The notes beneath the pieces are model-generated. The model was not told the origin of the DNA, searched no databases, and saw only the letters and a program-made list of their open reading frames with translations. 64,000 nt of DNA from UBA6623 sp965248235 (GTDB lineage: Bacteria > Acidobacteriota > Terriglobia > Bryobacterales > UBA6623), in the NCBI GenBank assembly GCA_965248235.1, contig CBDFIU010000002.1, positions 434,001-498,000 of the forward strand, read 5' to 3'. The position numbers and the translations under genes are program-made. Position 1 is the stretch's first letter; each line of letters begins with the position of its first letter. This document shows, piece by piece, positions 33,437 through 42,702 of this stretch.

Positions 33437-34726
33437 TCAGTCCACAATTGCTTGGTACACGTATTGGGAGAACATCTTTCCGTAGCGTAGATCGGTGTGC
33501 GGACGGATCTGGACCATGTAGATCACGACCAGATCCTCGACGGGGTCCATCCAAACGCGCGTTCCGGCCGCCCCGCCCCAACTGAACGTCCCGACGCTGA
33601 CCGCGCTGCCGCTTGTCCCCGGATCTTCGTGCACGGCGACGCCGAGGCCGAACCCCCAACCCGGGCGTAGGGTCAGCGACATATCGATTCCATCGGTGTG
33701 ATCGGTCGTCATCAACTCGACCGTCTTGCGTCCCAACAGGCGAACACCGTTGAGTTCTCCGCCGTTCAGCATCATCTGCGCGAAGCGAACGTAGTCGCCG
33801 GTGGTGGAGAGGAGTCCGCCTCCGCCCGAGAAAAACGTCCCGGGTTTCACAAACCACTCGGAAACAGAGGCATCGGCCACCCGGAGCTTCTTATTCGGCT
33901 CCTCGGTTGGGGCGTAGAGCTGTGCTAAGCGATCGAGCTTTGCTTTCGGGACGTGAAATCCGGTGTCGACCATGCCCAACGGTTTGAAGATGCGTTCTTC
34001 CAAGAAACGGTCGAGCGGCATGCCGGAAAGCATTTCAATGAGGTGGCCTTGCACGTCGACGGCGACGCTGTAGTGCCACTTCTCCCCGGGGTGGAACACC
34101 AGCGGCAGTTTTCCCAACTTGCGGCTCATGTCGTCCAGCGTGCCCGTCTTGTCGAGAACCGTGACGCCTGTGTACAGTTTGTCCACCGAAGTTCCACCGA
34201 ACAGGCCGTAGGTCATCCCGGCGGTGTGACGCATCAAATCCTGTACGGTGATCTCGCGCCTTGCCGGGACGCGGCTCGCTCGTTTCGGGTCACCGGGCCA
34301 CGTGGGGGCGTCCACCATGACTTCCATATCTTTGTATTGCGGCAGGTAGCGCGCAACCGGATCGGTCAACATGAATTTGCCCTCTTCGTGGAGCATCATC
34401 AGCGCCGCCGAGACGATCGGTTTCGTCATCGAGTAGATGCGAAGGATCGTGTCCTTCTTCATCGGTCTTTGTCGCTCACGATCGGCTTGGCCGCGGACTT
34501 CAAAGTAGGCAATCTTGCCGCGACGAGCCACCAAGCCGATCGCACCCGCAATGCGCCCCGCCGCGACATCTTCCTCGATCGCCTGCGTCGCGCGCGCAAG
34601 CCGCTCGGCCGACAGGCCCAGAGTCTCGGGATCGGCGGTCGAGAAACTACCCGCGGCCCCCCCCGGGTCGGCAACGAGAAGAGCCGAGAAGCAAACTAAC
34701 AGAACGAAAACGGTGAAGCTTTTCAT
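33437..34726 (-). CDS. Serine hydrolase of the beta-lactamase/class C family
   Basis: Protein of 429 residues with signal peptide MKSFTVFVLLVCFSALLVA. The SxxK catalytic motif is in ILRIYSMTKPIVSAALMM, the Tyr motif in WHYSVAVDVQG, and a later SWGGAAGTRVWMDP replaces the KTG-type box. The family covers esterases, D-aminopeptidases and penicillin-binding-protein-like enzymes, so antibiotic resistance should not be assumed. A TATAAT box ends 8 nt before the ATG. It is separate from the M1 peptidase gene by 165 bp. Confidence 0.9.
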   Translation of the reverse strand: MKSFTVFVLLVCFSALLVADPGGAAGSFSTADPETLGLSAERLARATQAIEEDVAAGRIAGAIGLVARRGKIAYFEVRGQADRERQRPMKKDTILRIYSMTKPIVSAALMMLHEEGKFMLTDPVARYLPQYKDMEVMVDAPTWPGDPKRASRVPARREITVQDLMRHTAGMTYGLFGGTSVDKLYTGVTVLDKTGTLDDMSRKLGKLPLVFHPGEKWHYSVAVDVQGHLIEMLSGMPLDRFLEERIFKPLGMVDTGFHVPKAKLDRLAQLYAPTEEPNKKLRVADASVSEWFVKPGTFFSGGGGLLSTTGDYVRFAQMMLNGGELNGVRLLGRKTVELMTTDHTDGIDMSLTLRPGWGFGLGVAVHEDPGTSGSAVSVGTFSWGGAAGTRVWMDPVEDLVVIYMVQIRPHTDLRYGKMFSQYVYQAIVD

Positions 34727-34734
34727 GATCGGCG

Positions 34735-34740
34735 ATTATA
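34735..34740 (-). promoter_or_regulatory. -10 box TATAAT for a leaderless serine-hydrolase transcript
   Basis: On the minus strand AGCTATAATCGCCGATC precedes the ATG at 34726; only 8 nt lie between box and start codon, leaving no room for a ribosome site. Confidence 0.5.
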
Positions 34741-34893
34741 GCTAAGCTATCGGGAAAACGGGCTCAAGAATTGACGCCCGGTCTCTTTGACCATGACCGC
34801 GGCCGGCGAGGAACGGTCAGGGGCCTCTTACTCGATGTCAGTCAGGCGGTCCGCGGATTCAGCGCGGGCGAACCCGTGCTTGTCGCCTTGCCG

Positions 34894-36771
34894 TCAGTCC
34901 AGCGCGAAGGCGACGAACTGGTCGCCCGAGCCGGTGCGGCCCTTGCCGGCGCCGCCGGCCGCGATCACGACGTACTGTCGACCGTTGACGGAATACGTGC
35001 AGGGTGTCGCGTATCCGCCTGCTTCGAGCTGATGCTCCCAGAGGATGTCGCCGTTTTTCGAGTCGAACGCCCGAAACTTGGCGTCGCGCGTGGACCCGAT
35101 GAAGAGCAATCCGCCGCGCGTGCAGATCGACCCGCCGACCGTGAATGTGCCGGTGGGCGGTATGCCCCTGGCGGTGAGCGCTTCGTACTCTCCCAGGGGC
35201 TTTCGCCAGCGGTATTCGGCGGCGGCCAAGTCCAGGCAGAGCAACTCGCCCCAGGGCGGCCGCGACGCCGGGTAGCCCTCCTGATCTTGGAAGAACGGGT
35301 AGCCCGCTACGCGATAGGGGTGGGACTCGCCGTCGGGCGCGTCGAGCAGCGTGAAGTGCTTGGGAATATTGTGGGCGTTGATGTAGATCCACCCGGTCTC
35401 GGGATCGAAACTGCATCCACCCCAAAGCGCACCACCCAAGGTCCCCGGTGAATACACGGTTCCGCGCTTGCTCGGGGGCGTGTAGAACCCGTCGTTACGC
35501 AAATCCTTGAGCATTCGCAGGACGTATTCGCGCGATTCCCCGGAAATGTTCGTGATGTTGTCTTCCGTGAACCCCTGGCGCACGAACGGCGGGGGCGCGG
35601 TGGGAAACGGCTGCGTGGGCCAGATCCGCTCGCCCTCGACATCGGACTTGGGAACCGCGCGTTCCTCGATGTCGAACAGCGGCTTACCTGTAGCCCGATC
35701 GAAGGCGAATAGGAAACCCGTCTTCGTCAATTGCACGACCACGTCTTGCCAACCGTCGCCGCGCTTGACCTTTACTAACGCGGGCTGCGCGGGGAGGTCG
35801 TAGTCCCACAGATCGTGATGGGTGGTCTGGAAATGCCAGACGCGCTTGCCGCCGCGGGCGTCGAGCGCGAGGACGGAGTTTCCGAACAGGTTTTCGCCGG
35901 GGCGGCCGCCGCCGTAGAAGTCGAAGGATGGTGAGCCCAGCGAGGCGAAGACCAGGCCGCGGTCCTCGTCCACGGTCATGCCGGCCCAATTATTGCAGCC
36001 GCCGCTGGTCTTCCAGTTGTCCTTGCCCCAAGTTTCGTAACCGAACTCGCCCGGGTGCGGGATCGTGTGGAAGATCCAACGCAGTTTTCCGGTGCGCACG
36101 TCGTGGGCTCGGATGTGCCCGGGAGCCGCCGGACCGGGGCCCTCGCCGGTCGCGCTTCCTAGGATCAGCAGATCCTCGAAGATCACCGGCGGTGTGGGGT
36201 GGCTGAGGCGAGCGTTCGAAAGGTCGCGGTCGACGCCTGCTTTCATATCAAGGACGCCGCCGTCGCCAAACTCGGCGACCGGTTTACCCGTATCGGCGTC
36301 GAGGCAGTACATGTTGGAACCGGAGCCCGCGAAGATCCGCCGCCGTTCGCCGTCGGTCCAGTAGGTCACGCCGCGATTGAACCCCTTGGGACGCCTCATC
36401 ATGATCCCCGCGTAGGGGTCGAAGTTCCACAGCATCTTGCCGGTCACGGGGTCGAGCGCGCGGATTTGAAGTTGCGCCGTGGTGATATACATGCGGCCGT
36501 CGACGACGATCGGCGTGCATTCGATCGTGGTAGCGGGGCGCTTACGGCTGTCGCCGGTGGAATGAGTCCAGGCGACCTTGAGGTCGACGACGTTCGAGCG
36601 ATTGATTTGGTCGAGCGGGGAATAGCGCGTTGCCTCGGGGCTGCCGCCGTAATAGCGCCAGTCTTGGGAAAGGCCTTCCGGCGCCGCGCCCGCCGACGAG
36701 GCATAAACCGCGGCGGCGGAAGAGAGGGCGCTGTGTTTGAGGAATGTTCGGCGAGTAGGACGGTTCGGCAT
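34894..36771 (-). CDS. PQQ-dependent dehydrogenase, Tat-exported
   Basis: Quinoprotein of 625 residues, related to the catalytic domain of membrane-bound glucose dehydrogenase and alcohol dehydrogenases. Tat signal TRRTFLKHSALSSAAAVYAS. The propeller begins DWRYYGGSPEATRYSPLDQI, with repeated W-motif blades such as GKLRWIFHTIPHPGEFGYET, GKRVWHFQTTHHDLWDYDLP and SKNGDILWEHQLEAGGYATP. It oxidises a sugar or alcohol in the periplasm and passes electrons to quinone or a cytochrome. No membrane domain is fused and no haem motif is present. No PQQ synthesis gene is in the window. Confidence 0.93.
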   Translation of the reverse strand: MPNRPTRRTFLKHSALSSAAAVYASSAGAAPEGLSQDWRYYGGSPEATRYSPLDQINRSNVVDLKVAWTHSTGDSRKRPATTIECTPIVVDGRMYITTAQLQIRALDPVTGKMLWNFDPYAGIMMRRPKGFNRGVTYWTDGERRRIFAGSGSNMYCLDADTGKPVAEFGDGGVLDMKAGVDRDLSNARLSHPTPPVIFEDLLILGSATGEGPGPAAPGHIRAHDVRTGKLRWIFHTIPHPGEFGYETWGKDNWKTSGGCNNWAGMTVDEDRGLVFASLGSPSFDFYGGGRPGENLFGNSVLALDARGGKRVWHFQTTHHDLWDYDLPAQPALVKVKRGDGWQDVVVQLTKTGFLFAFDRATGKPLFDIEERAVPKSDVEGERIWPTQPFPTAPPPFVRQGFTEDNITNISGESREYVLRMLKDLRNDGFYTPPSKRGTVYSPGTLGGALWGGCSFDPETGWIYINAHNIPKHFTLLDAPDGESHPYRVAGYPFFQDQEGYPASRPPWGELLCLDLAAAEYRWRKPLGEYEALTARGIPPTGTFTVGGSICTRGGLLFIGSTRDAKFRAFDSKNGDILWEHQLEAGGYATPCTYSVNGRQYVVIAAGGAGKGRTGSGDQFVAFALD

Positions 36772-37359
36772 GGCGGGACTTCAACATTATAGACGCGGTC
36801 GGCGGGTTGTCGCCCTGGTGCTCGCGTGGGTTCCATGAAATGCGAAAAGTTGCTTCCCAAGCTACAGCTTGCGCGGAAGTTTTGGGGTGTGGGAGGGGTG
36901 GGGCTTGACAGCCCCGTTATTCTCAAGGCAGGGGGGAGAGAGAAATCGGGACGGGTGAGAACCTGCCTGAAACGTCGATCTCTACCCTGCCGCGGACGGA
37001 GCGGCGGCTGGCTTTGGGCGGCCGGTTTTGTCGTTCCGTTGGGCCGGCAGCGTGTACTCCTTTGGTGCTGGATACCTTTCCTTTTTTCCTTTGCGCTGTT
37101 GGCTCAGTTGAGAGGGACGGACCGGTTGGTGGCCGGCCTTGGGGTCTCCAAGGCCCCCGAACGATCGGCGATGCCGGTCGTTCGCCCTCTCATGCGCGGT
37201 TAGGCCATTCGGGTCTAACCCGTTGTGGCGTGAGGGCCGGCCTTGCCGCGCCCCGAGTCGTCGGCGGGTCTTGGGTCGCCGTCTTGCGAGGTCTTGCGAA
37301 TTCGGGGATACGAACCGATGAATCGGTTCGCGGCAAGCGTGGACGCTCACGCCACGTCG
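36772..37359. other. Intergenic region with hairpins and dispersed repeats
   Basis: No credible gene. It contains paired arms such as GGCCTTGGGG..CCAAGGCC (~37135) and CGAACGATCGGC..GCCGGTCGTTCG (~37158), and ends with a 60-bp repeat (37301-37360) that recurs inverted at 50225-50284. Confidence 0.55.
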
Positions 37360-37360
37360 C
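37301..37360. repeat. 60-bp dispersed repeat, copy 1
   Basis: Contains CGAACCGATGAATCGGTTCG, itself a palindrome, then CGGCAAGCGTGGACGCTCAC. Its reverse complement at 50225-50284 differs at about four positions. It abuts the stop of the kinase gene. Confidence 0.75.
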
Positions 37361-40181
37361 TAACGGGCCAGTTCGGCTTGCCAATCGAGGACGATGGTCA
37401 CCGGCGTGCGCCCCGTGTCCTCGGCGGCAACGTCGATGAGAAAGCGTTGGCCGTTGTCGGCAACGTCGTAATGAAAGATCGTTTCCTGCAACATGGGATT
37501 CACTTCAGGCGCCTGAAACAGCATGCGGGGCACGCCGGCCTGAAACGATTCGCCGGTCTGAATGTCGGCGGCCATCACTTTGTTGTCAACGGTTAAGTAG
37601 AAAAGCTCCTTGCCGTCGGCTCGCCAACGCGGTTGAGTCCCGCCGCCAGTCGAAACCTGGTATTTGCCGCCGTCAGCGGGATACGGTTGAATGTAGATTT
37701 CTCCGCGGCCTGTTTCGTTCGAAACGTACGCTACCCACCGGCCGTCCGGCGAAAACTGTCCCAGTGTCTCGGCGAACTCCGTTTTCAGGTACGGGATTGG
37801 TTTCTTCTCGCCCGCCATCGGCAACACCCACAAGTCCCAGCCCGTTTCGGGGCTCTGTTCGACAAAGAGAAGCAACCGTCCATCGCGAGACCAGTCGCGG
37901 GGACCCTTGTCGTTGTCGTTCTCGAGCAGCAGTTCCGATTCGCCCGCCCCGCTCGTGGGTTTCAGGTAAAGGTCGAACGCAGAACCGCCCCGCGATGCGC
38001 TGAAGGCCAAATACCGGCCGTCGGCCGACCAAGTATGACTAAAGTCCATGTCCGGATCGAACGTAGATCTCGATGCAACCTTGCGTTCCAGATCGTGAAT
38101 CCAAATGTCGCGGTTGTCATCCATGCGGGAAACAGCGATCTGCGTCTTGTCGGGCGAGACCGAAATTGCCGTATGGGGGCCCGGCTCCCCGACTGCGTCC
38201 AGACGCTTGCCGGATCTATCAAACCAAACAAGCTGATACCCCCGCGAGCCCACGCTCGATCGATAGGCCAGGACTCCGGTCTGTGAAACCGAAAAATCAC
38301 TTGGAAATGCATTCGACGAGTTGGCACGAACGCCATCGGCGACCGGGAACGGTTGGCCGGTCGCCGCCAATCGGTTTGCATCGAACTCCCGCGCCATCAG
38401 GCTGTTCTCTCGCGCGAACAATAAATACCCTTTGGGCTGTTGGGGCGACGGGGGCGCGAAGCGAACGAGCGTATCGTCCCGGAGCACGGGCACTTTGACT
38501 TTCGATTCAGGCGGCTGCGCCGGCTCGGAATCAAGGCTGCCGAGGTGAACCGACCGATTGTTGGCGTTCTCCCAGACGGTGTACAGGAAATTTCGTCCAT
38601 CGGGAAGGAAATGCGGATAGCGATGGGTACTCTCTCCGGCTGACGTGTCGAGAAACGTGGCTGGCGTGGGCTCGGCGCCGGTATCCGAAACCCGCAGCAG
38701 ATTGCCCTGCGGGGTTGGCGCGAAAACGATGACGCCCTCACCATCATTCGAAGCTCGCGCCCAGGTCCCGCCGACGCCGACCCGTGCGTCACACAAGGTC
38801 TGCGGGCGGCCGCCCGCAACCTCGATCTTCTTGAGCTTGCCGTCGGCGAAAAACCCAAGGAAGCGGCTGTCGGGCGACCAGAAAGGATGTTGCGCTCCAT
38901 CTGTGCCCGCCAGAGCCCGCGCCTCCACCAAATCGAGAGAACGCACCCAGACGCGCCTTGTGCCCTCCGAGATTCCCACAAACGCCAGGTGCCGCCCATC
39001 AGGGGAAATTTCCGCGGCACGCATGCCGAAGCGAACGCCCTCGGGTTCGTGGATCTGGAAGCGGCGGGTTTCAAACCGGGGTTCGAGTTCGCTGAAGTGT
39101 AGGACGGACAGCGCGATCGAGGAGGCGACGGCGAGCGCCGCGATGGCCAACACGATGCGTTCCCGCTGCTTGCCGGTCGGCTTTGTGTCGGTCGAAACGG
39201 CGGGAGGACCGCCCGACTCGACGCGGGTACCGAGGTCGTGTCGAGTGTGCTGGGTCCCGGGGGTCGCGGATGGTGCGGACATCTCGGCCTCCGGGGCATC
39301 TTGTATGCCCACATCGGAGGCGAGTGCGGCGACGGGGCGCGAGCGTAAGACCGTCGAGCGCCCCGACAACGGCTTCTTCCGCAACGTCGTCAGGTCGAGA
39401 ATCAAATCCTTGGCGCCGCTATAGCGCTCACCGACATCCTTGGCCAGGCACTTTCCGACGATCCACTCCAACTCCATCGGCACGCCGGCGCGGACGCCGG
39501 TCAGCGCGTCGTACTCCTCGTTAAGAATCTCGTAGACAAGCGCTTGATCATAGAGACCCTTGAAGGGCCGCTGCGAGCAGACCATTTCGTAGATCACGCA
39601 TCCCAGAGCCCACAGATCGGTGCGGTGATCGACTTCCGCGCCCTCGGCCTGTTCGGGCGACTGTAGGCGACAGTGCCGAGCGTCATGTCGAGTTTCGTGA
39701 GCTTGGATCCCTCGGTCAGCAGAGCGAGACCGAAGTCCATGACGGTGACGTGGCCTTTTTCGTCGACCATCACATTGCCCGGTTTGATGTCGCGATGGAC
39801 AATGCCCTTTTCGTGAGCGGCCTCGAGGCCCATGGCAATCTGATGCGCGATGTCGATGGTCTCGGGAATCTTGAGCGGACCTTGCTCGATGCGTTTGTCG
39901 AGGCTGTCACCCTCGAGGAAGGCCATGGCCAGGAAGGTTTGCCCGTCAACCTCGCCGATTTCGTAGACGGGACAAACGTTAGGGTGATGCAAGGCCGCGG
40001 CGGCCTTGGCTTCTCGATGGAAACGCTTGAGGGCTTCCTCGTCCTTGAGCAGATGCGCGGCGAGGAATTTGAGGGCGACCGAGCGGTCGAGTTTGGTGTC
40101 CTGGGCTTTGTAGACAACGCCCATGCCTCCCTCGCCGAGCTTGGAGAGGACCTTATAGTGGCTGATCGTTGTGCCGATCAC
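37360..40181 (-). pseudogene. Serine/threonine kinase with TolB-like propeller, one frameshift
   Basis: About 940 residues if joined. N-terminal Hanks-type kinase (from ATG 40181): LGEGGMGVVYKAQDTK, the Lys in VALKFLAAHL, HRDIKPGNVM, DFGLALL. The activation segment should read AYMSPEQAEG, but the DNA reads TACAGTCGCCC where TACATGTCGCCC is expected: one T is missing at 39661/39662. The frame then ends at 39594. The other frame carries on without loss (GCVIYEMVCSQRPFKG), a TM segment (IVLAIAALAVASSIALSV), and a PD40/WD40 propeller to 37360. Either a recent pseudogene or a sequencing deletion. This kinase-propeller layout is typical of Acidobacteria. Confidence 0.85.
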
Positions 40182-40556
40182 GTTAGTCCGATTCTAGCGT
40201 GTGGCGGGGGTTGTGAGTTAAATCGTTGTAGGTGCGCAACATAAACATGGGAGAGTTGGCGCGGGCGGGGTCGAACGCCTACCCGCCGGCGATTTCCTGT
40301 TGATTCGGCCATGGCTACAGCCTTTCGGGAAAAGGCCGTTCGAAACGGCCTCATCATTTGACGACGAGCGTTTTAGACCGGCCCTTGAAGGACCGGCCTC
40401 TTTGCGATCCGAGCCCGGTGAACCGGGAGCGTGGACTTCCGTCCGCGCCTCTGATTCTGTTGTTCGCATGGTTGGAGGCACGTCCTACGTTCATGTCGCA
40501 CACCCCTTGTTTCGCCGCGGAGCGGTTCGCCTGTTTCGACGTGATAGAATTCCCCC
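40182..40556. other. Intergenic hairpin cluster
   Basis: No gene. Successive short hairpins: AGGCCGTTCGAAACGGCCT (40342-40360), GACCGGCCCTTGAAGGACCG (40378-40397, continuing GCCTC), GCCCGGTGAACCGGGAGC (40411-40430). Then CTCTGATTCTGTTGTTCGCA (40449-40468) up to CATGTCGCACACCCCTTG, which recurs in diverged form at 44423-44480. GATAGAAT just before the next ATG could be a -10 box. Confidence 0.55.
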
Positions 40557-41234
40557 ATGCGTTGGGCGAGACGCGGACGGGGCTTTTGTTTGGGTGGGTT
40601 TGTTGCGTTGCCGGCAGCTATCCTCGTGTGCGGATTGCCCGCTCAGAGCGACGGCGACCGCTGGGAGCCGACGATTCGGGAATTCGAGGCGCGCGAACAG
40701 GCGGAGCCCTCGCCCAAGGGGGGCATCGTATTCATCGGTAGCTCGAGCATACGGTTTTGGGACCTGGCGAAATGGTTTCCGGATCTACCGGCTGTAAACC
40801 TAGGCTTTGGCGGCTCCGAGATCGCCGACTCGACGCGCTATGCCGATCGGATTCTTCTACCCCTCGCGCCGCGCGTTGTTGTTCTCTACGCGGGCGACAA
40901 CGACATCAGCACGGGAAAGACACCCGACCAAGCGGCCTCCGATTACCGCGCGTTTGTGGCGAAAGTGCATGGGGCGCTGCCGAAGACGCGCATTGTTTTC
41001 ATCGCCGTCAAACCCAGCCTAAGCCGCTGGAACCTGGTCGGCGCCATGCGCAAGGCGAACGAGACGATTCGGACTGTTACGGCCAAGGACTCGCGGCTTG
41101 CTTTCGTCGACATCGACACGCCGATGATCGGTCCCGACGGCAAGCCTCGGCCTGAACTCTTCGTCGAAGACGGATTGCACTTAAGCGCCGAGGGCTACAA
41201 GCTGTGGACCTCGCTGGTGCGGCCTCATCTGTGA
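40557..41234 (+). CDS. SGNH/GDSL-family esterase, secreted
   Basis: Protein of 225 residues with an N-terminal signal (FCLGGFVALPAAILVCGLPA). All four SGNH blocks are present: Ser in VFIGSSSIRFWDLAKWFP, Gly in VNLGFGGSEIADS, Asn in VVVLYAGDNDISTGKTP, and Asp/His in LFVEDGLHLSAEGYKLW. It resembles the platelet-activating-factor acetylhydrolase/acyl-esterase branch. Substrate unknown. The ATG at 40557 follows TAGAAT by 6 nt with no ribosome site. Convergent with the receiver remnant. Confidence 0.9.
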   Translation: MRWARRGRGFCLGGFVALPAAILVCGLPAQSDGDRWEPTIREFEAREQAEPSPKGGIVFIGSSSIRFWDLAKWFPDLPAVNLGFGGSEIADSTRYADRILLPLAPRVVVLYAGDNDISTGKTPDQAASDYRAFVAKVHGALPKTRIVFIAVKPSLSRWNLVGAMRKANETIRTVTAKDSRLAFVDIDTPMIGPDGKPRPELFVEDGLHLSAEGYKLWTSLVRPHL

Positions 41235-41243
41235 GGGCCGGCC

Positions 41244-41515
41244 CTACGCTCCCACTGTTGTCGAGGAAAGTCGCCGAATGGTGTCGTAGAGAAGATTGCG
41301 ATCAATGGGTTTGGAGACGTAGCCATCCATGCCGGCATCGAGGCAACGCTCACGGTCCCCTTTCATGGCGTGGGCGGTGAGAGCGATGGTCGGCGTGTGG
41401 CGGTCGGTCGACTGTTCCGCTTCGCGGATAAGGGAAGCTGCTTCCAGCCCTCCCATGATGGGCATCTGCAGATCGAGCAGGACCAGATCGAATTTCTCTT
41501 TTTTAAAGACGTCGA
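41244..41515 (-). pseudogene. C-terminal half of a receiver domain
   Basis: Reads LDVFKKEKFDLVLLDLQMPI, then MGGLEAASLIREAEQ, TIALTAHAMKGDRERCLDAG and YVSKPIDRNLLYDTIRRL. The phosphorylatable Asp (LLDLQMP) and the conserved Lys (SKP) are kept, but the first ~40 residues, with the acidic pair, are gone; an in-frame TGA lies just upstream. The style (REAE..TPTIALTAHAMKGD) is that of the C-terminal receiver of hybrid histidine kinases. It abuts a TonB-receptor remnant in another frame. Confidence 0.75.
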
Positions 41516-42535
41516 GTCACGGCTTGACGGGTCGGCGTGCAACTGCATTTCGAGCCACGAATAGGAACCGCGCAGCTTCCACCCTGGTAGGATTTTCCCG
41601 GTCGCCGCGGCCTCCACACCATAGGTTTCGCCCCTCGACAAGTTGGAAAACCGAACCGGGATGACCAGTCGCGGCGGGTCGGCCCCGAATTCTGGAAAGG
41701 GCCGCCCCGGCTCCGACGTCAGCAGGTCGTCATAGTTGTTGAAGAAAGTCGCCACGTTCAAGACACTCGGCAGCCTTTCTCCGGGGAACACCGCCGTGCG
41801 GATTCCGATGTCGTGGTTCGTCCGGGATGGGGACCTCACCGCCCTGGCGACCGAAGCCCAGCCGGCATGTCGCTCATTGGGCGTCCACATCACCCGGATG
41901 TTGGGTTGGAATTCGGCGTGAGTGTAGGAGTTATGCTCCAGCCTCGCGCCCGTTGTCACGACCAGTCGGTTTTTGATCGCGACCCACTCGTGCTGTAGAA
42001 ACCCCGAATAGAGGTCGGCCCGCCTTGACTCCGGCTCGAAGAAGACGCTAAAAGTTCCTTCGATATGATCCGACGTGGATCGATATCCGCCGCCCCACGA
42101 CAGTTCTTGGCGGCGGGTCAGCGCGGAGCGGTAGTGCAAATCGATGTCAACGGTGTCACGGCCCTCATGGGTGATAGTCTGGGAGCGCTCCAGACTGTTG
42201 TAGTAGACCTGCACGGCCATGTCGGATGTATCGGAAAATTTGCGGGTCCAGCGCCCCAGCAGAAACCCGCCCGAGAAGTCCAAGTCGCCGTCAACGATTT
42301 GTGAATACGGCGGTTGGAAGGAAGGCAATTGGAGCGTCTGACCGGCACGGCCGTCTGCCGCTCCGCCCTGGACCATGATCGAGTCGCGCTTCGGGCCGTC
42401 CCAGTCGAGTCGGAAGCCGCCGTGAAGGGTGTCCCAGGCATCCTTCTTTCCTCGCGGTTGATGCGCTTGGAATTCCGACGCCCCCCTCGACGGTGGATCA
42501 TTACGCCAATCCGCGAGGTCTCTCGCGGGCCGCGG
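41516..42535 (-). pseudogene. TonB-dependent receptor remnant, both ends missing
   Basis: The readable frame runs from ~42535 (ADWRNDPPSRGASEFQ, then DAWDTLHGGFRLDWDG) through SFQPPYSQIVDGDLDFSGGF, VVTTGARLEHNSYTHAEFQP, WASVARAVRSPSRTNHDI and YGVEAAATGKILPGWKLRGS to QLHADPSSRD at ~41525. This is the middle of a 22-strand barrel. The signal peptide, plug, N-terminal strands and the last strands are absent. The upstream end is bounded by an in-frame TGA near 42537. The downstream end runs into receiver-domain sequence at ~41515-41530, so a deletion has fused two genes. Confidence 0.8.
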
Positions 42536-42702
42536 TCACGTGGCTCATATCGGTAGCTGAACGGAGTTCTTGACGCGCCCTCAAGGAAGTGGGCAACGCT
42601 TAGTGGAGGGAAGTTACGGAAACTGGAGGAGCCTCGAGGAAAGCCGCGATGGTATTCGCGGATCCGTGAAGAAGCGAAGTTGACGGCGGCTGGAGCGCCG
42701 AG

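Noticed and set aside
33437..34726. Antibiotic-resistance beta-lactamase
   Set aside because: The SxxK fold is shared by many esterases and peptidases; nothing points to lactam hydrolysis.
41363..42376. Intact 337-residue TonB receptor
   Set aside because: The frame's last ~60 residues are out-of-frame receiver DNA and the N-terminal plug is missing, so it is a remnant.
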